The translations under genes were made by a program, and so were the position numbers. The notes under the pieces are model-generated. The model searched no databases. It was given only the letters and a program-made list of their open reading frames with translations, and was not told the origin of the DNA. This document shows positions 1 through 4,719 of a DNA stretch of 7,464 nucleotides, one piece after another (the first letter of the stretch is position 1; every line of letters starts with the position of its first letter). This DNA is from Prevotellaceae bacterium UBA2718. GTDB lineage: Bacteria; Bacteroidota; Bacteroidia; Bacteroidales; Bacteroidaceae. The stretch lies in NCBI GenBank assembly GCA_002353975.1, contig DEKQ01000094.1, forward strand, positions 1-7,464, read 5' to 3'.

Positions 1-2741
1 GCACCTGCTGTTGGCTTGATGCTCGTTTCCGTTTCAATATAAGCCTTGCCTGCGCCAAGTGTCACAGGACTTGCAAGGTTGAAGAAACCTGGGTTAGAGT
101 TGTCAGATGTTGTGTAAGCAAATACATAGTGATAAGCATTTTCCGTAGATGCAGCAACTGTCGATTCGCTTGTGTTAGGCTTGAGGTAGTTTGTTCCATT
201 GATGTCTGTGCCAGAAGCAGCGACAGGGATTGTAACTGTCTCATTGGCCTTACCCTTCAGGAAGAGGCCAGTCTCAGCAGGAACCGCCTGCTCCAATTTT
301 GTCATCGTTACGCTGCCCTGTGCAACTGCAGAAGCATAGTATGCTGCGTCAAGGTTGTCAATAGCACCAGAGAAATCAAGAGCATACGGGCTGGAGAAAG
401 TAGCATAGCCTGTAGGAGTGATGGTAACAGGAACGAACTGTTTCAATTCAAAATTATCTACAGCAATCCATCCATTTTTTTCATTGATAGATGTTGTCTT
501 ATAGCCCACTACAACAACGCTTGGTTCTGCAACAGTAAATGAAACGCTTTCGTTTGCGCCAGAAGCATTTACTGCAGCAGTTGTAATTTCAGAGTCATTA
601 CCTACCTTTGCGTATATCACTCCACCAGATGACTGTACATTATTCAGAATATCAGCAGAAAGCGTATAGTCGCCTGCAGGAACATTTACAAGTATCTGGT
701 GAAGGTTTGCTTCTGTAGTATAACTACTATTGGTTCCAGTCCACATCTCGGCAAATTTACCGGTAGCTCCCCAAGTCTGCAAACTTGTTTGTACTGCAAA
801 TTCTTTGGCCTTGTCTGTACCTGTACCGAGCCAGCCTTTACCCCAACTGTTGTTTTCAAAATCACCATTATAGATAGATGCAGAAGAATCATCTAACTTC
901 TGGATATATACATAGTCAATTACTTTTCCATTTCCTGTACCTGAACCTTGTACTTTTATTGCGGCAGTACCACTCAATACATTGAAGCATACATTATTGT
1001 CATTAAGCGCTCCTGTTGTGGTATGAGTAAGGATGTCAGTTCCTGCTGCACGATAAGTATAAGAACATCCAGAGTTGCCCCATACCCTTGAAGTCAGCTT
1101 GTAGATACCAGATTCAAGTGATGTAAGTGACTGCTCTTCAGAAGAGCGTCCACCCTTACCATCAGAGCAACGAATATCTGCATTATTTAATGCATCAGCC
1201 GTCATGCCTTCAATGTTCTCACCTTCAGAATAGTAAACCACACCAGTGGCTTCAGTTGTATTATACTCTACAACTGCGTCATTGCCGTCAAGTGTATAGT
1301 CCCATTTATAGTAGCCATTACCATGAGCATCCTGTGTTGTAGAATGAAGAGTAGTACCTACAAGCCACAAACGAGGATATGTTATAGTAACAACGTCACC
1401 AATATATTTACCTGTAAGGTCAATTGTTTTTATGGTATAATATTCTGAACCGATTTTTGCCTTTACAGTCAATGATTCCACAGGAGTCTTTGCTGTCATA
1501 GCAAATTCTACTTCCTTATTTGCACCGCTAACTGTGAAATTTCCATTATAAGTTTCGTAACCAGCAGCAGTAGCAGTGAAATTGTAATTGCCATTAGCTA
1601 ATTTTGTTCCTGATGTAACATCGGTATTACCTATCTTTACTGTAGCAGATACACCATTTGTCTCTGTGAAGGTCACATCATACGCAGATGATGTTGTATA
1701 AGTTATAGTTACAGTAGGATTTTTTACGTAGCCAGCACCAGCTGCTGTCTGATAGACCAGAATAGTAACAATGTTATCATCATCGCCACTAAAGGCTGCT
1801 GTTATATCAAACGTATTATGCTTGTCTGTTGTTGTTTTTGAACCACTTATCACGTTACCCAAAGTCGTAATGCTACGATCTGCAGTATTCCATGTCATGG
1901 TTGAAGACCATGTTGAACTATTGTAGCCCACACCATAGTTTAGACCACGAGCTGAAATCTGTTGGCAATCCACTTCTAAAGAAGCAGCAGTAATTGTTGC
2001 TCCATCAGGAACAGCCGATGCATCCACTTGAAGGTAGGCAATATTATTCACACCCCAACCTTTATTTGCGAGACCTACTGTTCCATTACTGATATTATTA
2101 TAACCACAATAAGCAGTAGTTTCTTCACCATAAGAGGTGTTTACATCAGCATCAGAGCCACTAATGTGGGTCATTTTTACCGTGGCGTAAACTCCAACAG
2201 GATTTTCTACAAGAATTGATGAGATATAAGTTGCTCCTGATGAACGCGCTATGGTTACATCTCCAGATTCGGTAACTATACCTGTAGAAACTTTTCCAGA
2301 ACGTGTTAAGTCTGAGAGTTGGGCACTTACAATATCTGTTTCCTCCGTACAGGTAACAGACACCCTCTGGCCTGCCTCCAGATTTGGGATTATAATTTTG
2401 GCTGCTCCTCCGTTCATTGCAAAACCACGGTTTCCTGAAGCAGTTGTCGTGTTAAATGCTCCTTTCCAACTACCGTTGTTGTAGGCTCCCTGAAAAGTAA
2501 GTCCATACAAAGCACTATTCACGTCATCTACCGAAAAAGAGCTAACGCCTTCGTTGATATAAAAAGTTTTGTTTTCATTGTTAAGGTTAGTCAAACTTTC
2601 ATAATTGGATAATTCTGAGGCAGTTAATCCATCAAGTGTCCATGTTTTGTAGGTTCCCCATACGGTTTCTCCCCACGCACTAGTCCCTACGAGCAGACAC
2701 ACTGCCGCAAGGAGCGTTCTTAATAGTTGTTTTTGTTTCAT
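1..2741 (-). CDS. Large modular secreted protein, C-terminus off the window (partial)
   Basis: The frame is open from an ATG at 2741 to the left edge: 913 complete codons and no stop. Residues 1-24 form a signal peptide (MKQK, a hydrophobic core, then SAWG before ET), so the protein is exported. Residues 185-348 resemble a DNRLRE/CBM96 domain: AYLQVDASAVPDGATITAA matches the family's conserved strand pair, TWSSTMTWNT its W...TW motif, and FDITAAF its VDVT strand. Residues 353-416 look like a PEGA or carboxypeptidase-regulatory-like domain (LANGNYNFTATAAGYE). Residues 500-616 and 622-768 look like jelly-roll modules; the second begins YNGDFEN and ends WIAVDNFEL. Residues 770-903 form a beta-rich module (TPTGYATFSSPYAL ... 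VPAETGLFLKG) related to residues 616-741 of the 806-aa protein. I see no catalytic motif. Carbohydrate binding or adhesion is inferred from the domain types. A sorting tail is expected beyond the edge but is not visible. Confidence 0.93.
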   Translation of the reverse strand, partial: MKQKQLLRTLLAAVCLLVGTSAWGETVWGTYKTWTLDGLTASELSNYESLTNLNNENKTFYINEGVSSFSVDDVNSALYGLTFQGAYNNGSWKGAFNTTTASGNRGFAMNGGAAKIIIPNLEAGQRVSVTCTEETDIVSAQLSDLTRSGKVSTGIVTESGDVTIARSSGATYISSILVENPVGVYATVKMTHISGSDADVNTSYGEETTAYCGYNNISNGTVGLANKGWGVNNIAYLQVDASAVPDGATITAASLEVDCQQISARGLNYGVGYNSSTWSSTMTWNTADRSITTLGNVISGSKTTTDKHNTFDITAAFSGDDDNIVTILVYQTAAGAGYVKNPTVTITYTTSSAYDVTFTETNGVSATVKIGNTDVTSGTKLANGNYNFTATAAGYETYNGNFTVSGANKEVEFAMTAKTPVESLTVKAKIGSEYYTIKTIDLTGKYIGDVVTITYPRLWLVGTTLHSTTQDAHGNGYYKWDYTLDGNDAVVEYNTTEATGVVYYSEGENIEGMTADALNNADIRCSDGKGGRSSEEQSLTSLESGIYKLTSRVWGNSGCSYTYRAAGTDILTHTTTGALNDNNVCFNVLSGTAAIKVQGSGTGNGKVIDYVYIQKLDDSSASIYNGDFENNSWGKGWLGTGTDKAKEFAVQTSLQTWGATGKFAEMWTGTNSSYTTEANLHQILVNVPAGDYTLSADILNNVQSSGGVIYAKVGNDSEITTAAVNASGANESVSFTVAEPSVVVVGYKTTSINEKNGWIAVDNFELKQFVPVTITPTGYATFSSPYALDFSGAIDNLDAAYYASAVAQGSVTMTKLEQAVPAETGLFLKGKANETVTIPVAASGTDINGTNYLKPNTSESTVAASTENAYHYVFAYTTSDNSNPGFFNLASPVTLGAGKAYIETETSIKPTAG

Positions 2742-2903
2742 AGTTTTTTGTTTTTAATTGATTATAGTTTCAGCTTAATTGTGATTATAGTCTTATCGTG
2801 ATTATAGTTTTTTGTCTTTGTTTCTTCGCCGCTCGGGCGAGGTGTGTCATGGTGTGTCGTTGCCGGCGCTCACGCGCGGGCCGGGTCTGCATTCAGCAAT
2901 GCA
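2742..2903 (-). promoter_or_regulatory. Structured 5' leader (about 160 nt) of the left secreted-protein gene
   Basis: This stretch lies between the predicted transcription start (about 2903) and the ATG at 2741. The transcript would open with a hairpin TGCATT-GCTG-AATGCA (2903-2888). A GC-rich block follows (about 2826-2886), with CCGGC/GCCGG (2863-2867 and 2880-2884) and CGCC/GGCG (2827-2830 and 2836-2839) stems and a direct repeat ggtgtgtc (2841-2848, 2851-2858). The last 70 nt are very AT-rich and carry three copies of ACTATAATCA, on the + strand at 2759-2768, 2782-2791 and 2799-2808. There is no Shine-Dalgarno sequence, as is usual in Bacteroidales. I recognise no known riboswitch class. 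Confidence 0.5.
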
Positions 2904-2909
2904 TTGGTG

Positions 2910-2939
2910 CAAAGGTACGAACTAATTTTGAAATGACAA
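2910..2939 (-). promoter_or_regulatory. Bacteroidetes-type promoter of the left secreted-protein gene
   Basis: On the minus strand TTG (2939-2937) is followed by 19 nt and then TACCTTTG (2917-2910). This fits the Bacteroidetes housekeeping sigma consensus of a -33 TTG and a -7 TAnnTTTG. The start site should be near 2903. The same sequence recurs, with few changes, upstream of mntA. Confidence 0.8.
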
Positions 2940-2964
2940 AATAAATGGGAAAGAAAATGAGGTT

Positions 2965-2992
2965 CATGTACCATTTACCATGTACAATTTAC
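2965..2992. repeat. Tandem heptamer array upstream of the promoter, copy A
   Basis: Four contiguous 7-nt units read catgtac, catttac, catgtac and aatttac, so the consensus is roughly NATNTAC. All 28 bases are identical to 3857-3884. The array lies 26 nt upstream of the -33 box, where a regulator could bind, but no function is shown. Confidence 0.8.
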
Positions 2993-2993
2993 A

Positions 2994-3090
2994 AATGAAC
3001 GTAATGGCCATGCGGCGGGGTGGGAGGAAAGAAATTACCATAATGAACGTAATAGCCCTGCGGGACGAAGGGAGGGAAAGAAATTAAAAT
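2994..3090. repeat. Two 48-49 bp direct repeat units, copy A
   Basis: Unit 1 (2994-3041) and unit 2 (3042-3090) each start aatgaacgtaat, carry a G-rich middle (gcgg...ggga) and end in gaaagaaatta followed by ccat or aaat. Related units occur at 3912-4001. I see no coding potential. This block fills most of the gap between hepT and the left promoter, and no intrinsic terminator is visible after hepT. Confidence 0.75.
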
Positions 3091-3127
3091 AATTGGGATA
3101 AATTGTCTCCCGGCTCCTCTTAATGCT

Positions 3128-3520
3128 CTAAAGCACGTCAAGGAAATACTTTATGGCCGATTGCAGTTGGTCAAGGTCGTTCCTGACAGTTTCAAGTACC
3201 AGATCTCCGTCAATTTCAAAATAACCGTGGGCAATGCGGTTCCTCATTCCTATGACATCCTTCCAAGGTATTTCCGGACGTTCTGATAATAATTCACCAT
3301 TTGAATAGTCATCGATTCGTTTGATTGCTTCTCCGATTGCCTCTATGAGCATACTGCTGGCAGCTAACTTCTGCATGCCCGCTGATGAGAGGTAGTAGTC
3401 ATCAGCGGTTTTTATACCCTCATTCCATTCCTTTAATTGGAGGATTGCAGTATTTATCTGCTCAAGGGTATATCTTATTCTATCATGCTTCTCCAAAAAC
3501 ATAGATTCCGTCATTTTCAA
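3128..3520 (-). CDS. hepT: HepT-like HEPN (DUF86) ribonuclease toxin
   Basis: This 130-aa protein has the size and all-helical look of DUF86/HepT toxins. The HEPN catalytic motif RX4HXY is intact: R93, H98 and Y100 in RNRIAHGY, followed by F and an acidic stretch. In the characterised HepT-MntA systems the protein is a dimeric RNase that cuts RNA, and it is silenced when the partner nucleotidyltransferase adds AMP to the tyrosine of this motif. It lies directly downstream of the nucleotidyltransferase gene and overlaps it by 38 nt from this ATG. Starts at M3 or M7 (3514 or 3502) would still overlap, and I cannot choose between them because no ribosome binding site is visible. Assignment rests on the motif plus the gene order; RNase activity is inferred from the family. 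Confidence 0.9.
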   Translation of the reverse strand: MKMTESMFLEKHDRIRYTLEQINTAILQLKEWNEGIKTADDYYLSSAGMQKLAASSMLIEAIGEAIKRIDDYSNGELLSERPEIPWKDVIGMRNRIAHGYFEIDGDLVLETVRNDLDQLQSAIKYFLDVL

Positions 3521-3785
3521 TGTTTTGAAGTAAATAGGGGTTCATGTGTTTGTGTTTCCTGATAACATCTACACGGCATCCCAGTAGCTGCTCAAGATAG
3601 CGCTGCAGGCGAGAGACAAGGAATATGCGTGGAGCCATGTCAACACAAACATCCACATCACTGCCCTCATGCTGCTCTCCACGAGACACGGACCCGAATA
3701 GGCGTAGCTGACGTACTCCAAACTGGGTGCGTAACTCCTCGGAGTGAGCCTTGATAAGGTCTATGTATTCGTTCGTCTGTTTCAT
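3483..3785 (-). CDS. mntA: MntA-like minimal nucleotidyltransferase antitoxin
   Basis: This 100-aa protein carries the complete minimal nucleotidyltransferase signature GSX10DXD: G31-S32 and D43-x-D45 within LRLFGSVSRGEQHEGSDVDV. A third likely acidic metal ligand is D73 (RVDVI). In known pairs MntA adds AMP units to the HepT tyrosine and so neutralises it. I chose the ATG at 3785 because family members begin just ahead of such a helix (MKQTNEYIDLIKAHSEEL). The alternative ATG at 3866 would also put the promoter at 3804-3833 inside the gene and add 27 residues encoded by repeat DNA. The predicted mRNA leader is then only about 12 nt. The gene overlaps hepT, which suggests translational coupling. 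Confidence 0.9.
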   Translation of the reverse strand: MKQTNEYIDLIKAHSEELRTQFGVRQLRLFGSVSRGEQHEGSDVDVCVDMAPRIFLVSRLQRYLEQLLGCRVDVIRKHKHMNPYLLQNIENDGIYVFGEA

Positions 3786-3803
3786 TGGATACAAATCTTG
3801 AGG

Positions 3804-3833
3804 CAAATTTACGAAGTAATTTTGAAATGACAA
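3804..3833 (-). promoter_or_regulatory. Bacteroidetes-type promoter of the mntA-hepT operon
   Basis: On the minus strand TTG (3833-3831) is followed by 19 nt and TAAATTTG (3811-3804), a full match to TTG-N19-TAnnTTTG. The start site should be near 3797, about 12 nt before the mntA ATG. The spacer and upstream bases nearly match the promoter at 2910-2939, while everything downstream of the -7 box differs. Confidence 0.78.
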
Positions 3834-3856
3834 AATAAAAGGGAAAGAAATTTTGT

Positions 3857-3891
3857 CATGTACCATTTACCATGTACAATTTACTATTTAC
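3857..3891. repeat. Tandem heptamer array upstream of the promoter, copy B
   Basis: Five contiguous 7-nt units read catgtac, catttac, catgtac, aatttac and tatttac. The first four are identical to 2965-2992. The array lies 23 nt upstream of the mntA -33 box, close to the 25-26 nt spacing at copy A. Confidence 0.8.
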
Positions 3892-3911
3892 GGGTACTGC
3901 CGTGAATTGGA

Positions 3912-4001
3912 GTAAGGGATAGAAAGAAATTGGAATAATGAACGTAATTGCCCGTGCGGGGTGGAGTAGGAAAGAAATTACCATAATGAACGTAATGGCC
4001 C
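3912..4001. repeat. 48 bp direct repeat units, copy B
   Basis: A partial unit (about 3912-3936, agaaagaaattggaat) is followed by a full 48-nt unit (3937-3984, starting aatgaacgtaatt) and the first part of another (3985-4001). They match the units at 2994-3090 in the aatgaacgtaat start and the gaaagaaattaccat end. The following 4002-4129 shows no gene or clear repeat. Confidence 0.72.
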
Positions 4002-4129
4002 TGGCCTTGGTGTACGCTGATGAAATAGGCTGACATAAAACAAAGGGCCAGCCGCCCAAAGATGTTTAGCTACATCAGATTGAATAATCTAATCGTTAAA
4101 CTTCTGCTTTTCTGCTGTTCCGTCAGCTT

Positions 4130-4211
4130 CGGAAAGTTTTTCCGCAGCGTGCGGAAAGTTTTTCCGTAACGGTTCGGAAAAAGTTTCCGATAGGTCCGGA
4201 AAGTTGCTCCG
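4130..4211. repeat. Four 15-nt palindromes at 22-23 nt pitch
   Basis: The core CGGAAA-nnn-TTTCCG occurs at 4130-4144, 4152-4166 and 4175-4189. A degenerate copy lies at 4197-4211 (CGGAAAGTTGCTCCG). Starts are 22, 23 and 22 nt apart. A half site ttccg at 4118-4122 sits exactly one 22-nt step before the first copy. Spacers between copies differ in sequence. Two minus-strand reading frames stay open through the array, but their proteins are just repeat translations and are not called as genes. Confidence 0.8.
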
Positions 4212-4271
4212 GATGGTGATGGCAAGCCCCATAGCGGCTCTTCCGCTTGAGCAAAGAGACGTAAACGCGAC

Positions 4272-4389
4272 AGGAGGCGACGTGTCTCACGTCGCAGTTG
4301 CCAATGTCGTGCAGGCTTCGGAACGGCAGAAAGCACGGATTGGTGATTGCGTATGCTGCTGATTGCGACGTGGGGACACGTCGCCTCCT
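4272..4389. repeat. 118-nt nested palindrome resembling an inverted REP pair (BIME-like) or small MITE
   Basis: The two ends are inverted copies, AGGAGGCGACGTGTC at 4272-4286 and its complement at 4375-4389. Each end also folds on itself: GCGACGTG-TCT-CACGTCGC (4277-4295) and GCGACGTG-GGGA-CACGTCGC (4365-4384), each stem 8 bp. Each hairpin is preceded on its outer 5' side by GGAG (4273-4276; complement 4385-4388). That is the kind of tetranucleotide which marks REP elements mobilised by RAYT transposases. The interior holds a further inverted repeat, CCAAT-gt-CGTGC (4301-4312) with GCACG-g-ATTGG (4333-4343). No transposase lies in the window. The REP assignment is inference from structure only. 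Confidence 0.65.
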
Positions 4390-4423
4390 ATAATACTTGC
4401 CGCTGGTGGTGGGCTTCGCGGGC

Positions 4424-4463
4424 AAACAAAAAAGGAGCCGGCGCATCGCTGCGACAGCTCCTT
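4424..4463 (-). terminator. Intrinsic terminator of the 806-aa protein and small-ORF unit
   Basis: Read on the minus strand, AAGGAGC (4463-4457) pairs with GCTCCTT (4438-4432). An inner CGCA/TGCG stem closes a GCGA (GNRA-type) loop. The inner and outer stems are joined by a U-G wobble, a G-C pair and one mismatch. The 3' arm runs straight into six T and then GTTT. It ends 68 nt after the small-ORF stop, so it marks the 3' end of that transcript. Confidence 0.88.
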
Positions 4464-4530
4464 CCGATTTTAATAAATCTATAACTAAAATTAATAATGT
4501 GCCTTACTCAGACACTATTCGTCGTAATAA

Positions 4531-4671
4531 TTAGATATCTTCCTCATCTTCGAATGTCTCATTAGGATCGTAAACAGGCACGTTACCTTGACCAGTCAAT
4601 GAAGCAGACTGCATTACTGCTGTTTGTATTTTCACTGCCTTGATAGAAGGCTGTATATATATCTTTTTCAT
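4531..4671 (-). CDS. Small 46-aa protein of the Bacteroidales MKKxYxxP type, unknown function
   Basis: An ATG at 4671 opens a 46-codon frame ending in TAA at 4531. The peptide begins MKKIYIQPSIKAVKIQTAVM, has a small polar middle (QSASLTGQGN) and ends in a strongly acidic tail (ETFEDEEDI). Short Bacteroidales ORFs starting MKK-x-Y-x-x-P with an alternating hydrophobic strand are common as unannotated or hypothetical genes, to my knowledge without an assigned function. This one lies 48 nt after the stop of the 806-aa secreted protein and ahead of a strong terminator, so it is almost certainly co-transcribed with it. There is no Shine-Dalgarno sequence, but A-rich sequence precedes the ATG, as at its neighbours. 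It has no signal peptide, no transmembrane segment and no cysteine. A RiPP precursor, chaperone or regulator role is possible but unsupported. It is too short for most gene callers. Confidence 0.75.
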   Translation of the reverse strand: MKKIYIQPSIKAVKIQTAVMQSASLTGQGNVPVYDPNETFEDEEDI

Positions 4672-4719
4672 TTTCGTTCTAATGTTAAAAAGGTTAGTAT
4701 TTAGTCTTCTATCTCTGTT

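Noticed and set aside
129..2484. Several plus-strand and one minus-strand short open frames within the left gene
   Set aside because: All are shadows of the 913-codon minus-strand frame, which has a signal peptide and recognisable domains.
3786..3866. Longer mntA start at 3866
   Set aside because: The extra 27 residues are encoded by the promoter and repeat DNA, and a canonical promoter lies inside them; the start at 3785 fits the family.
2994..4001. Possible CRISPR array from the 48-bp repeats
   Set aside because: Units are tandem and imperfect, with no unique spacers of regular length and no cas genes nearby.
3856..4059. Minus-strand open frame of 67 codons
   Set aside because: It is a translation of the 48-bp and heptamer repeats, shown by its internally repeated protein sequence, and it overlaps the region just upstream of the mntA promoter.
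4070..4446. Two overlapping minus-strand open frames (88 and 107 codons)
   Set aside because: They are translations of the palindrome array and the REP-like element in different frames, lie across the terminator, and have repetitive Arg/Lys/Phe-rich sequence with no conserved domain.
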